DNA of 64,000 nucleotides from Nocardia transvalensis NBRC 15921 (GCF_000308875.1 NZ_BAGL01000027.1:124001-188000); one strand, 5' to 3'; shown: positions 17,895-26,883, numbered from the stretch's first letter. Numbers and translations: made by a program. The notes: generated by a model not told the origin, from the sequence alone.

Positions 17895-19667
17895 TTAGGT
17901 GGGCTTTGCCGTGTCGGGAGTGTCGGCGGCTGACTCCTCGGACTTGTCAACCCCGGGCGTGCCGTTGTCGCCGTTCTCCACCGGCTCCGTGACCAGGCCG
18001 AACTCGCTCTCGTGCTGTTCGCGGCCGGCGAGGACGGCGTTCTCGATCAGCAGGGCGCCGTGCTGTTCGCGGAGGATGACCGGATCCGACCGGACATCTC
18101 GGTACAGCGCCACGCACATCAGGCCCATCACGACCGCGAACGGCAGGGATACGACGGTGGTCAGGGCCTGGAGGCCGTTCAGGGCGCCGTCCAGTTTGTC
18201 GGCGTCGGCGATGACCAGCATGATGGCGGCGACCGCGCCGGTGGCGGCGCCCCAGAAGGTCACCGTCACCTTGGACGGTTCCAGGCTGCCCCGTTCCGAC
18301 AGCGTGCCCATCACGATGGACGCCGCGTCCGCGCCGGAGACGAAGAAGATGGCGACCAGCACCATGACCAGGGCCGCGGTGGCCGAGGCGATCGGATAGT
18401 GCTCGAGCAGGTGGAACAGCGCGAAGTTGGAGTCGACCGAGCCGTTCTCCTCGGTGAGGTCGTGGCTCTCGCGCTGCTGGAAGATGGCCGCGCCGCCGAA
18501 GATGACGAACCACACCAGGCTCACCAGGCTGGGCACCAGCAGGACGCCGGTCACGAACTGCCGGATGGTCCGGCCGCGGCTGATGCGCGCGATGAACATG
18601 CCGACGAACGGGGTCCACGAGATCCACCACGCCCAGTAGAAGATCGTCCACGACGACAGCCAGGCCTTCTCGTCGTCGCCGCCGAAGGCCGCGGTGCGCG
18701 AGGCCATCGCGGGCAGTTTGGCGACGAAATCGCCGAAGGTAGTGGGCAGCAGGTTGAGCATGAACAGCGTCGGGCCCAGCACGAACACGAACAGCGCGAT
18801 GATCAGGGCCAGCACCATATTGATGTTCGACAGCCACTGGATGCCGCGATCGATGCCGGAGATCGCCGACGCGATGAACGCGATGGTCAGGGCCGTGATG
18901 ATCAGGACCAGGCCGACCTTGCCGATCGAGTCGACCCAGTTGTTGAACTCCATGCCCGCGCCGATCTGCAACGCGCCCAGGCCCAGCGAGGCGGCCGAGC
19001 CGAACAGCGTCGCGAAGATCGCCATCATGTCGATGATGCGCCCGATCGGGCCCTTGGAGTGGCGGCCCAGGATCGGCCGGAACACCGCGGAGATGAGCTG
19101 CGAGCGGCCCTTGCGGAAGGTGCCGTAGGCGATGGCCAGGCCGGCGACGGCATAGATGGCCCACGGGTGCAGCGTCCAGTGGAACAGCGTCTGCGCCATC
19201 GCCGTCTCGGCCGCGTCGTCGGTCTGGGCCTGGGCGGTGCCCGGCGGCGGTTTCACGTAGTGCGTGAGCGGTTCCGCGACGCCCCAGAACATCAGGCCGA
19301 TACCCATACCGGCGCTGAACATCATGGCGATCCAGGACACCGTCTTGAACTCGGGTTCCTCGTCGTCGTCGCCGAGCGGGATCTTCCCGTATTTACTGGC
19401 GGCCAGCCAGATCACGTAGACGACGAATGCCGACGCGATCAGGACGAATAGCCAGCCGGTATTGGTAATGACCCAGGATTGCGCATCCGATGCCGCGGAC
19501 GCCAGGCCCGACTGGTCGAGGATGCCCCAGGCGACAAACGCCAACGAGCCGATTGCGGTAACGCCGAAAACCAACCGATCCAAGCCGCTTTCACGACGCG
19601 GCTTCCGGATGGGTTTCGCGGCGGTGCCTTCTGATCCGTCGGATTTGGGGTCGCTGTCTATCGACAT
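17895..19667 (-). CDS. BCCT-family betaine/choline/carnitine transporter
   Basis: Secondary transporter of 590 residues with 12 predicted helices. The BCCT signature FYWAWWISWTPFVGMFIARI, the glycine-rich GMGIGLMFWGVAEPL helix and the Trp-rich region are present. The N-terminal 35 residues and C-terminal 75 residues are charged cytoplasmic tails like those of BetP, which sense osmotic stress. Substrate is probably glycine betaine or a related quaternary amine, taken up with Na+. ATG at 19667. A long non-coding stretch lies upstream. Confidence 0.93.
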   Translation of the reverse strand: MSIDSDPKSDGSEGTAAKPIRKPRRESGLDRLVFGVTAIGSLAFVAWGILDQSGLASAASDAQSWVITNTGWLFVLIASAFVVYVIWLAASKYGKIPLGDDDEEPEFKTVSWIAMMFSAGMGIGLMFWGVAEPLTHYVKPPPGTAQAQTDDAAETAMAQTLFHWTLHPWAIYAVAGLAIAYGTFRKGRSQLISAVFRPILGRHSKGPIGRIIDMMAIFATLFGSAASLGLGALQIGAGMEFNNWVDSIGKVGLVLIITALTIAFIASAISGIDRGIQWLSNINMVLALIIALFVFVLGPTLFMLNLLPTTFGDFVAKLPAMASRTAAFGGDDEKAWLSSWTIFYWAWWISWTPFVGMFIARISRGRTIRQFVTGVLLVPSLVSLVWFVIFGGAAIFQQRESHDLTEENGSVDSNFALFHLLEHYPIASATAALVMVLVAIFFVSGADAASIVMGTLSERGSLEPSKVTVTFWGAATGAVAAIMLVIADADKLDGALNGLQALTTVVSLPFAVVMGLMCVALYRDVRSDPVILREQHGALLIENAVLAGREQHESEFGLVTEPVENGDNGTPGVDKSEESAADTPDTAKPT

Positions 19668-20248
19668 CAGATCCGAGTCCTTTCAGAGCATGGGCGCACG
19701 CTTGCTCAGCCCCCATTACTGGTTTGAGCAACCGTACAGCGTCCGAGGCGGTGATGCAGGGGGTACCGCTACCTCCGCGGGGGGTACGAGTGGACTACGC
19801 TGGCCCGATTCGGCGGTGGCTAACCGTGCAGCCGGTGTGTCGGGCACGGTCGAATGCGTGTCCTACCAGTGCTGACCGCGCTGTGTACAACCATTTTCGA
19901 GTAGCAAGCTATCTTTCCGGAAACTTGTGATTTCGGGCGCGAACAGTGAGTTCGAGGGCCGCCGGAACAAGGTTTGGCGGCGTATGATTTCGGGTATAGA
20001 GATCGCGGAATTCTCGCGGGTTACGAATCCGGATTGCCGCCGTGTAACCGAATCCGATGACCGTGATCGGATCGTGCGCGACGATATGCCCGCCGGTGCC
20101 TCGTATTCCGGTCTCCGCTGTGCCATCATGATCAGGGGGTATCCCCCGTGGCACCGGAGCCGACGTCGGCCGGAACGTGTTGCGACAGTTGTAGAGTGGG
20201 TCGGATCGGCGCAGTCGGCTTGCCCGCAGGTCGAAAGGCGGGTCAACG
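19668..20248. other. 581-bp intergenic region without a supportable gene
   Basis: No convincing reading frame: candidate frames on both strands lack ribosome binding sites and codon bias. It is visibly A+T richer than the neighbouring genes, especially at 19880-20060. It probably holds the promoter of the BCCT gene (near 19670-19760) and of the lipase gene. Confidence 0.5.
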
Positions 20249-21376
20249 GTGACCGCACATATCAGCGCAGGCCCGGTGGCCGCGATCGGCGAGGCGACGC
20301 CCGGCCGATTACTCGAAGCCCGGCCGATGCGGGCGTACCTCGTTCCGGGAGTGAAACTTCCGGCCCGCGCCTGGTGGATCCGCTACAGCTCGACCTCCGC
20401 GCACGGTGAGCCGACCGAGGTGACCGGAACGGTCCTGGTACCCGAGGCGCCCCACGAGGACGGCCCGCGCCCCCTGGTCGGTTACGCCGTCGGTACCCAG
20501 GGGCACGCGAACATCTCGGCGGCCTCCTGGCAGCTGCGGCGGGGCGTGGAATACGAATCGCTGTTCCTGGTCCGGGCGCTGCGCCGGGGCTGGGCGGTCG
20601 CCATCACCGACTATCCGGGGCTGGGTAACGCCGGCTCGCATCCGTACGTGATGGGCCGCGCGCTGGGCCCCGCGGTGCTCGACAGCATGCGGGCGGCCCG
20701 GCAGCTGAGCGAGGCGGGCCTGGAACCCGGCGGGCCGCTGGGCATCTTCGGCTACTCCGAGGGCGGCTGCGCCGCGGGCTGGGCCTTGCAGTTGCAGCCC
20801 GGATACGCGCCGGACCTGCCGCTGGACGGCGGCGCGGTCGGCTCCGCGCCGGCCGACCTCGAGGCCATGTTCGAACATCACGACGGCGGCCGGTACGCGT
20901 TCCTGCTGTTCTACGCGCTGCTCGGCATCGATGCCGCCTATCCGGAACTGAAGGTCCTGGGCCTGCTCAACCCGGTGGGCCGCGCGCTGGCGGAGGTGCT
21001 GCGCCGCACCCACATCCTGCCGGGCGCGGCGCTCGGCATCGGCAGCAGCATCGTGCTGCCGACCCACTCGGCCCGGTACGTGCGGCGCTCGCCGCTGGAG
21101 GTGCCGGAGGTGCTGGCGCGGATCCGGGAGGGTCGCCTGGGCGATATGGCCCCGGCCACGCCGGTCCTGCTCGCGGGCGGCACCAAGGAGCAGATCGTGC
21201 CGTTCGAGCAGATGACCGCGCTGTACCGGGACTGGCGCGCCCTCGGCGTCGACGCCACCTTCGTGACCATGCCGCGCGAGCACATCGGCGGCGCGTTCTC
21301 CTTCGCGCCCAAGGCCTTCGAGTTCCTCGCCGCGCGCTTCGCCGAGCGGGCCGTGGTCCAGGAGCGCACGGCCTGA
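20249..21376 (+). CDS. alpha/beta-hydrolase, secretory-lipase type (LIP family)
   Basis: Hydrolase of 375 residues. The nucleophile elbow is GYSEGG (Ser in the centre), with an oxyanion strand near VGYAVGTQG, an acidic catalytic candidate in GGTKEQIVPFE and the terminal His in PREHIGG. The family resembles secretory lipases of actinobacteria, but there is no N-terminal signal peptide here, so this member may be cytoplasmic or surface-attached. GTG at 20249 follows CGAAAGGCGGG. It converges on a TetR gene with a 6-bp gap. Substrate unknown, probably an ester of a short or medium acyl chain. Confidence 0.88.
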   Translation: MTAHISAGPVAAIGEATPGRLLEARPMRAYLVPGVKLPARAWWIRYSSTSAHGEPTEVTGTVLVPEAPHEDGPRPLVGYAVGTQGHANISAASWQLRRGVEYESLFLVRALRRGWAVAITDYPGLGNAGSHPYVMGRALGPAVLDSMRAARQLSEAGLEPGGPLGIFGYSEGGCAAGWALQLQPGYAPDLPLDGGAVGSAPADLEAMFEHHDGGRYAFLLFYALLGIDAAYPELKVLGLLNPVGRALAEVLRRTHILPGAALGIGSSIVLPTHSARYVRRSPLEVPEVLARIREGRLGDMAPATPVLLAGGTKEQIVPFEQMTALYRDWRALGVDATFVTMPREHIGGAFSFAPKAFEFLAARFAERAVVQERTA

Positions 21377-21382
21377 CCGTTC

Positions 21383-21973
21383 CTAGCGCGCGTCCCGCGC
21401 GGGCAGTCCGTGTTCCAGCAGATCGAAGACGGCGTCCAGGGCCGCGCGCGGATCCGGTTGGGACCCGGCGAATTCCGGGATCTCCAGGACGTAGCGGGCG
21501 GCGGCCAGGGCGGTGACATCGCCGGGCGGGCGGCCGAGTTCCGCGGCGATGGCGGCGGCCAGATCGGCCTCGCAGCGGATCCACAGCTTGCGCGAATAGT
21601 CCCGCAGGGCAGGCGTATTCATGATCAGCTCGGTGCGTGCGCGCAGATCGGGCGTCGGGTCGGTGACGAACGGGCCACGGCCCGACATGAATTCGCGCAG
21701 CGCCCCCATGACGGACTGCCCGGCGGGCCGGTCGCGGACGGCGGCGAGCAGGCTCTCGCGGCGCTCGACCCCGTCGTCGAACATCAGCGCCTCTTTGCCG
21801 TCGGGCACGTGTTTGAAGACCGTGGGCACCGAGACGTCCACGACATCGGCGATCTCCTTGACGCTCACCTGGTCGTAGCCCCGCTCCAGGAACAGCTGCC
21901 GCGCGGCCTCGGCCAGCGCGCGGCGGGTCTGCGCGTTCTTCCGCTCCCGGCGGCCCGCGGTCGGCGTGGTCAT
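21383..21973 (-). CDS. TetR/AcrR-family regulator
   Basis: Regulator of 196 residues. An N-terminal HTH (residues about 10-55: TRRALAEAARQLFLERGYDQVSVKEI then VSVPTVFKHVPDGKEAL) and an all-helical ligand domain. It is divergent from the FAD hydroxylase gene, which it probably controls through the dyad at 21990-22005. ATG at 21973 (MTTPTAG) is chosen because AGGGTG is 7 bases upstream; an upstream GTG is too close. The ligand is unknown; an aromatic substrate is plausible from the neighbour. Confidence 0.92.
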   Translation of the reverse strand: MTTPTAGRRERKNAQTRRALAEAARQLFLERGYDQVSVKEIADVVDVSVPTVFKHVPDGKEALMFDDGVERRESLLAAVRDRPAGQSVMGALREFMSGRGPFVTDPTPDLRARTELIMNTPALRDYSRKLWIRCEADLAAAIAAELGRPPGDVTALAAARYVLEIPEFAGSQPDPRAALDAVFDLLEHGLPARDAR

Positions 21974-21989
21974 GGCCACACCCTAGCAG

Positions 21990-22005
21990 ATTCCTTTAGT
22001 GGAAT
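21990..22005. promoter_or_regulatory. dyad between TetR and FAD hydroxylase genes
   Basis: Perfect arms ATTCC (21990-21994) and GGAAT (22001-22005) with a 6-base spacer, in a short A+T-rich divergent promoter region. A sensible operator for the adjacent TetR protein. Inference from position and symmetry. Confidence 0.45.
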
Positions 22006-22092
22006 AATTTCTTAAGTCAGTTGTGTTTTTGAGTGAGTCATGGTTTTCTCGAAGGGTCGCACGACCCCGAACCATCGGAAGGAATGATCACG

Positions 22093-23667
22093 ATGACCTC
22101 GACACACGACATCGACACACCCGTTCTCGTCGTCGGCGGGAGCCTCGTCGGCCTGTCGGCCGCGGTATTCCTGGCCTGGCGCGGCGTGCCCACCGTGGTG
22201 GTGGAGAAGCACGCCGGCAGCGCGGCGCATCCGCGGGCGATCGGCTACACCACGCGCACCCTGGAGTTGTTCCGCGCGGTCGGCCTGGACTCGGCCATTC
22301 CCGTGATTCCCGGCGACAGCAAGCCGCCGGGTCGCGCCCGGGTGGAGAGCCTGGCCGGACAGCGGATCACCGAATATCCGTGGACTCCGCCCACCGACCG
22401 GCCGAGGCTGGAGTACTCGCTGTCGAAGGCGATCGCGGTCGCGCAGGATCGGCTCGAGCCGCTACTGCGGGCGAAGGCGCTCGAACTCGGCGCGGACCTG
22501 CGGCCCGGGACGACGCTGCTGGGCCTGGCCCAGGACGTTGACGGCGTCACCGCCACCGTGCGCCGCGCCGACGGGCAGGAGTACCGCATCCGCGCGCGGT
22601 ACGTGATCGCCGCCGACGGCGCCCGCAGCCCGATCCGGGAATCCCTGGGCATCGGCCGCGACGGAAGGGGCCTGCTGTCGGTGCAGCGCAGCGTGCTGTT
22701 CCGCGCCGATCTGGACGAGTATCTGCGGGACGGCATCGTGCAGTTCGAGATCGACCAGCCGGACCTGCAAGCCTTCCTGACCACCTACTCCGACGGGCGC
22801 TGGGTGCTGATGGCGCCCGGCGACTACGACCGCGAGGAGTCCGAATGGCGCGGCCTGATCGAGAAGGCGATCGGGCGCACGGATCTCGACATCGAGATCC
22901 TCACGACCGGCCGCTGGGAGCTGGCCGCGCTGATCGCGGACCGGTTCTCCGACGGCCGCGTGTTCCTGGCCGGGGACGCCGCGCACCAGCTGCCGCCCAA
23001 CCGCGGCGGGTACGGCGCCAATACGGGTATCGAGGACGCGCACAATCTGGCGTGGAAGCTGGCGGAGGTGCTCGCGGGCCGTTCGGACCCGAGCCTGCTC
23101 GGCACCTACGACGCCGAGCGGCGGCCGATCGCGCTCCTGCGCCACGAGCAGATCTTCGCCCGCGCCGACTACAAGGCCCACCTCACCACCGACGCCCCCG
23201 CCGCCGAGGTCATCGACGACGACGCCATGGAACTCGGCCAGCTCTACCGCTCGGCCGCGGTCCTGGGCGCGGGCCCGGAACTGCCGCGCGCGCAACGGCC
23301 CGAGCAGTGGGCCGGGCAGCCCGGCACCCGTGCCCCGCACGTCCGGGTGCGCGCCGGTGATCGCGAGATCTCGACGCTGGATCTGTTCCAGCGCGGCTGG
23401 GTGCTGCTGTCGGAGGACGCGGACTGGTCCACGACCGCCGCGGCCGCCGCCGACAAGCTCGGTCTCGAGGTCACCTTCGTGCACATCGGCGTCGATGCCG
23501 AACCCGTTGACCCGCAAGCGTTCCGGGACTTCTACGGCATCGGCGCGAACGGTGCGACCCTGGTCCGCCCGGACGGATACATCGCCTGGCGCACCACCGA
23601 CCGTCCCGCCGATGCCGCCGGAGTGTTCGTCGCGGCGCTGGCCGAGGTGTCCGCAGCCGTGTCGTAG
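22093..23667 (+). CDS. FAD-dependent aromatic hydroxylase (PHBH/RdmE type)
   Basis: Flavoprotein monooxygenase of 524 residues, group A. Rossmann motif VVGGSLVGLSAAVFL at the N-terminus, then PRAIGYTTRTLELF; the DG motif in YVIAADGARSPIRESLG; and the GD motif GDAAHQLPPNRGGYGANTGIEDAHNLAWKL. The last 150 residues form the thioredoxin-like C-terminal domain usual for phenol hydroxylase and angucycline/anthracycline hydroxylases. It uses NAD(P)H and O2 to hydroxylate an aromatic ring; the substrate is unknown. ATG at 22093 follows GGAAGG. It is probably repressed by the divergent TetR gene. Confidence 0.92.
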   Translation: MTSTHDIDTPVLVVGGSLVGLSAAVFLAWRGVPTVVVEKHAGSAAHPRAIGYTTRTLELFRAVGLDSAIPVIPGDSKPPGRARVESLAGQRITEYPWTPPTDRPRLEYSLSKAIAVAQDRLEPLLRAKALELGADLRPGTTLLGLAQDVDGVTATVRRADGQEYRIRARYVIAADGARSPIRESLGIGRDGRGLLSVQRSVLFRADLDEYLRDGIVQFEIDQPDLQAFLTTYSDGRWVLMAPGDYDREESEWRGLIEKAIGRTDLDIEILTTGRWELAALIADRFSDGRVFLAGDAAHQLPPNRGGYGANTGIEDAHNLAWKLAEVLAGRSDPSLLGTYDAERRPIALLRHEQIFARADYKAHLTTDAPAAEVIDDDAMELGQLYRSAAVLGAGPELPRAQRPEQWAGQPGTRAPHVRVRAGDREISTLDLFQRGWVLLSEDADWSTTAAAAADKLGLEVTFVHIGVDAEPVDPQAFRDFYGIGANGATLVRPDGYIAWRTTDRPADAAGVFVAALAEVSAAVS

Positions 23668-23673
23668 TTCTGG

Positions 23674-23696
23674 TTCCGGCCAAGAACGTGCCGGAA
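23674..23696. repeat. dispersed hairpin element, copy 3 (bidirectional terminator candidate)
   Basis: TTCCGGC (23674-23680), loop CAAGAACGT, GCCGGAA (23690-23696). It lies in the 39-bp gap between two converging genes, so it can terminate both. An A-rich run follows on the plus strand. Loop matches copies 1 and 2 closely. Confidence 0.75.
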
Positions 23697-23706
23697 AAAT
23701 GTGGGG

Positions 23707-24561
23707 CTAGTAGTGGTAGAAGCCCTCGCCCGTGGCGACGCCGAGGTTGCCCTTGTCGATGTAGTTGTCCTTCAACCACTTCGCGAGTTGCTGCTCGTTC
23801 TCGCCGCCGTTGGCCAGGATGTTGTACGGGGTGGTGAGGCCGATGATGTCGAGGATCTGGAACGGGCCCATGGGGGCGCCGGTCGCGATGCGCCAGGTCT
23901 TGTCGACGGCCTCGGGTTCGGCGTAGCCGCCCGCGGCGAGCGCGATACCGGAGTTGAGGAACGGCACCAGCAGCGAGTTGAGGACGTAACCCGCCTTCTC
24001 CCTGTGCAATTCGATCGGCACCATGCCGATATCGGTGGCGAAGTCGACGACCGCGCGGTACACGGCGGGATCGGTGTCGGCGGTGCCCATGACCTCGGCG
24101 GTGTTGAACTGCCACACCCGATTCGCGAAGTGCAGCGCGAGGAATCGGTCCGGGCGGCCGGTGAAATCCTTCATATCGCTCGGTAGCAGGGTGGAGGAGT
24201 TGCTGGCGAAGATCGTCCGCTCGGGCGCGGCCTCGGCGAGCTTCTCGTACGTCTCACGCTTGATCGAGAGCACCTCGGGCACCGCCTCGATCACCAGGTC
24301 GGCATCCCGGACCGCCTGTGCCAGATCGGAACTCAGGGTGATCGCGGACTCGGTCCGCTCGGCCTTGCCGTCGCCCGCGCCCGCGACCTCCGCGCGGTAG
24401 GTCGCGGCGAGTGTGGTGAAGCGGTCCTTCGCACCGGCCAGGGCCTCGTCGCTGATGTCGTAGGCCGTGACGTCGAATCCGCTGAACGCGGTCTGGAACG
24501 CGATCTGGGAGCCCAGGACTCCGGTTCCCAGGACGGTAACCTTCCGGATGTCGATGGTCAT
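23707..24561 (-). CDS. 3-hydroxyacyl-CoA dehydrogenase (3-hydroxybutyryl type)
   Basis: Enzyme of 284 residues, NAD-dependent. It has the Rossmann motif VTVLGTGVLGSQIAFQTA, the acidic end of beta-2 in TAYDIS, the catalytic-region sequences EAVPE, SNSSTLLPSDM and HFANR (catalytic His), and the C-terminal helical domain KAGYVLNSLLVPFLNSG. Length and layout match PaaH/FadB2-type single-domain enzymes, which oxidise (S)-3-hydroxyacyl-CoA in fatty acid or aromatic degradation. ATG at 24561 follows GAGAGGAG. The usual G-x-G-x-x-G is kept; the DKxxR segment reads DKTWR. Single gene. Confidence 0.92.
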   Translation of the reverse strand: MTIDIRKVTVLGTGVLGSQIAFQTAFSGFDVTAYDISDEALAGAKDRFTTLAATYRAEVAGAGDGKAERTESAITLSSDLAQAVRDADLVIEAVPEVLSIKRETYEKLAEAAPERTIFASNSSTLLPSDMKDFTGRPDRFLALHFANRVWQFNTAEVMGTADTDPAVYRAVVDFATDIGMVPIELHREKAGYVLNSLLVPFLNSGIALAAGGYAEPEAVDKTWRIATGAPMGPFQILDIIGLTTPYNILANGGENEQQLAKWLKDNYIDKGNLGVATGEGFYHY

Positions 24562-24655
24562 CGAGCACTCCTCTCGGGGACGCTGTGGGTACCGAGCAAC
24601 ATCAACTGCGCACACTAGCCGGGGGACGGGCCCGCACCGCCGATACAGTGGCCGC

Positions 24656-25189
24656 ATGGACATCTGTGTCTTTCTGTCGGCCGCCGACCTGGACGATCGC
24701 TACACCGCGCCGGCGCGGGAGTTCGCGGAGCTGATCGGCAAGGGCGGGCACACGCTGGTGTGGGGCGGTTCCAACGTCGGGCTGATGAAGGTGGTGGCCG
24801 ACGGCGTGCAGGAGAACGGCGGGCGGCTGGTCGGGGTGTCGGTGGAATTCCTGGCCACCAAGGCCCGGCCGGATGCCGACGAGATGATCATCGCGGCGGA
24901 TCTGGCGGAGCGGAAGGCGCAGCTGCTGGCCCGCGCCGACGGCGTCGTCGTCATGGTGGGCGGCACCGGCACCCTGGACGAGGCCACCGACATCCTCGAG
25001 CTGAAAAAGCACGGCCTGCACCGCAAACCGGTGGTGCTGCTGAACACCGAGGGCTTCTACGACGGGCTCCGGCAGCAGTTCGAGCGGATGGACGCGGAGG
25101 GTTTCCTGCCGATCCCGCTGGCCGATCTGGTCTACTTCGCCGCCGACGGCGCCGACGCCCTGGCCTATCTCGAGGACGCCGCCGGCTAG
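24656..25189 (+). CDS. LOG-family protein (lysine-decarboxylase-like Rossmann)
   Basis: Protein of 177 residues with the two motifs of the LOG/TIGR00730 group: GGSNVGLM at 37-44 and GGTGTLDEATD at 102-112 (normally PGGxGTxxE; here the Pro is Val). The family cleaves cytokinin or other nucleoside 5'-monophosphates to base and ribose phosphate. The substituted Pro suggests a divergent member. ATG at 24656 is very close to the predicted promoter and lacks a strong ribosome binding site. It is divergent from the dehydrogenase and converges on the 25193 gene with a 3-bp gap. Confidence 0.88.
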   Translation: MDICVFLSAADLDDRYTAPAREFAELIGKGGHTLVWGGSNVGLMKVVADGVQENGGRLVGVSVEFLATKARPDADEMIIAADLAERKAQLLARADGVVVMVGGTGTLDEATDILELKKHGLHRKPVVLLNTEGFYDGLRQQFERMDAEGFLPIPLADLVYFAADGADALAYLEDAAG

Positions 25190-25192
25190 GCG

Positions 25193-25744
25193 TCACGCCG
25201 CCGCGACGGGCTCGCGGTCAGTCCGGCGCGTGCGACGCCAGACGTAGGCCAGGAAGATCACCAGGCCGATGAGCGGCAGCGAGCTCAGCGCCCAGCTGAT
25301 CCCGAGCGGCGGCCCCGGCTGCTGGAGCACCGGGAGGTCGCGCAACTCGCCGACGCCGTGTCCCTGCGGCCCGTCGATCTCGAAGCGGTAGGTCCAATTC
25401 CCTTCCTGGTTCAGCGATCTCACGTCCAAGCCCCACACGTCGCGCTTGCGGGGGTGGCGGGACAGCGCCTCCGGGCGGTAGGCGCGGCCGTCGGGCTGCG
25501 TCTCGACCAGGGTGCCGGACTTGTCCTCGATGCCGCCGTCGGGGACGAAGGTGAAGTCCAGCGACTGCAGGGCGCGCAGCGGCCACGTGCTGAATCCGAC
25601 GGTGATGCCGTACGGGCCCGCCTGCACGCGCTCGGTGTGCACGATGTCGACCGGTTCGTAGGCGGCCGCGGTCCCGGCCGGGATGGTGACCAGGCCGAGC
25701 ACGGCGAGCAGCGTCGCGGCGGCCGACAGCAGGCGGGGGATCAC
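25193..25744 (-). CDS. exported, C-terminally membrane-anchored beta-domain protein (last gene of copper-site operon)
   Basis: Protein of 183 residues. Residues 1-28 are a signal peptide (cleavage after TAAA), residues about 30-140 are a beta-rich extracytoplasmic domain starting YEPVDIVHTERVQAGPYGIT, and residues 147-168 form a TM helix followed by an Arg-rich stop (RRTRRTDR). The layout recalls PmoD-like copper proteins and YtkA/CopC-type domains, although no clear Cys/Met cluster is present; His37, His97 and His129 are candidates. The GTG start at 25744 overlaps the upstream stop (GTGA), so the gene is translationally coupled to the multi-TM protein. The function is not established; it probably sits on the outer face of the membrane. 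Confidence 0.8.
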   Translation of the reverse strand: MIPRLLSAAATLLAVLGLVTIPAGTAAAYEPVDIVHTERVQAGPYGITVGFSTWPLRALQSLDFTFVPDGGIEDKSGTLVETQPDGRAYRPEALSRHPRKRDVWGLDVRSLNQEGNWTYRFEIDGPQGHGVGELRDLPVLQQPGPPLGISWALSSLPLIGLVIFLAYVWRRTRRTDREPVAAA

Positions 25745-26859
25745 GCGTGCGCTCCTTCCGGGGCGGCGAGGCGCAGCATGGCGCCGAACCGCCGGCCGAG
25801 GTATCCGCCGAGCGCACCGAGGACGGCCCCGGCGATCGCGGTGGCGACGACGACCACCGCCCCGGGCATCCGGGTGTCGTGGATCCACGCCGTCTGCACG
25901 GGTGCGCAGAGCGCGATGATCAGCCCGGCTAGCCCGCCGGCCAGGGTCGGCCGCGGCCATCCGGACGCGTTGCCGCGCAACGCGAGATCGACGACGACGC
26001 CCACCGGCACGAGACACAGCGGGACGAGGGCCGGGGTGGACGGGACGATCTGGATGTTCTCGCGCATCGGCAGCCCCACGGCATCGGCGTACGCCTGCGC
26101 CGCCCAGGGCGCGAACCACCAGAACACGCCTTGCAGCAGGGCCGCGCAGGCGGCCGTGACGGTCGCGCCCCAGCGGAGGAATCCGGCCCCCGCGAGCAGC
26201 AGCATCACCACGATGAGCGCGGTGACCGCCGTCGTCCACCGCACGGTGCCGGTGGACAGCTGCTTCACCGCCAGCGCGGTGATCACGCTCGACACGATCA
26301 GATGCCCGAGGCTCGCCAGGGTGCCGAGCCGGCCCCACAGGTGCTCGCGCGCGGCGGCGAACACGATCACCGTGCCCACCGAGGTAGCGGTGCTGGACAG
26401 GAACAGCCCGATGTGCGGCGGCGAATCGATGACCGCGTCGAAGCCGTAGAGGCTGTGCCACCACAGATCCCAGAGCCCGTACAGCAGGAACGAGGCCGCG
26501 CCGAGGCAGGTGACGAGATAGCCGAGCGGTGCGGTGAACGTCCGGCCGAACACGCCGATGCCCGGCCCGCCGAGTTCCGGATCGACCGCGCGGCCCGCGC
26601 GACCGGCCGAGGTCGTGGCGAGAATGACCGCGAGACCGGTGCATCCGGAGATGGCAGCACTGGCGTAGATGAACAGGTGCGGCAGGGTGAAGAACGTGTC
26701 CGGGCCGACGTCGGAGTGCCACTGGATATCCCAGGTGGCGCCGATCGCCCAGGTCATGGTGGCCGCGAACAGGATCGACGCGGGTAGCCAGGGCCGGATG
26801 CCGGTGGTTCGGGCGGCCGCCGGCGCCGTGACGCCCGCCGCGGAGACGGTCATATCCAT
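25741..26859 (-). CDS. polytopic membrane protein with PmoC/AmoC-like copper-site motif
   Basis: Protein of 372 residues with about ten predicted helices. At the end of helix 1 is WD-x2-WH (D44, W47, H48), then D54, T55, F57, T58 and H61 at the start of helix 2. This gives D-x3-H-x12-H. From memory, PmoC and AmoC carry D-x2-WH-x5-DT-x-FT-x2-H at their copper site, so spacing and eight residues agree. A second, looser copy follows helix 3 (D131, H135, D141, H149, one residue longer). I know no described family for the whole protein, and overall length and helix count differ from PmoC (about 260-290 residues), so a monooxygenase is an inference from a motif. It is the third gene of the four-gene operon, 24 bp after the YtkA-like gene. 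ATG at 26859. Confidence 0.8.
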   Translation of the reverse strand: MDMTVSAAGVTAPAAARTTGIRPWLPASILFAATMTWAIGATWDIQWHSDVGPDTFFTLPHLFIYASAAISGCTGLAVILATTSAGRAGRAVDPELGGPGIGVFGRTFTAPLGYLVTCLGAASFLLYGLWDLWWHSLYGFDAVIDSPPHIGLFLSSTATSVGTVIVFAAAREHLWGRLGTLASLGHLIVSSVITALAVKQLSTGTVRWTTAVTALIVVMLLLAGAGFLRWGATVTAACAALLQGVFWWFAPWAAQAYADAVGLPMRENIQIVPSTPALVPLCLVPVGVVVDLALRGNASGWPRPTLAGGLAGLIIALCAPVQTAWIHDTRMPGAVVVVATAIAGAVLGALGGYLGRRFGAMLRLAAPEGAHA

Positions 26860-26883
26860 GGGTCGTTACTCTCTGTGCGGTGT

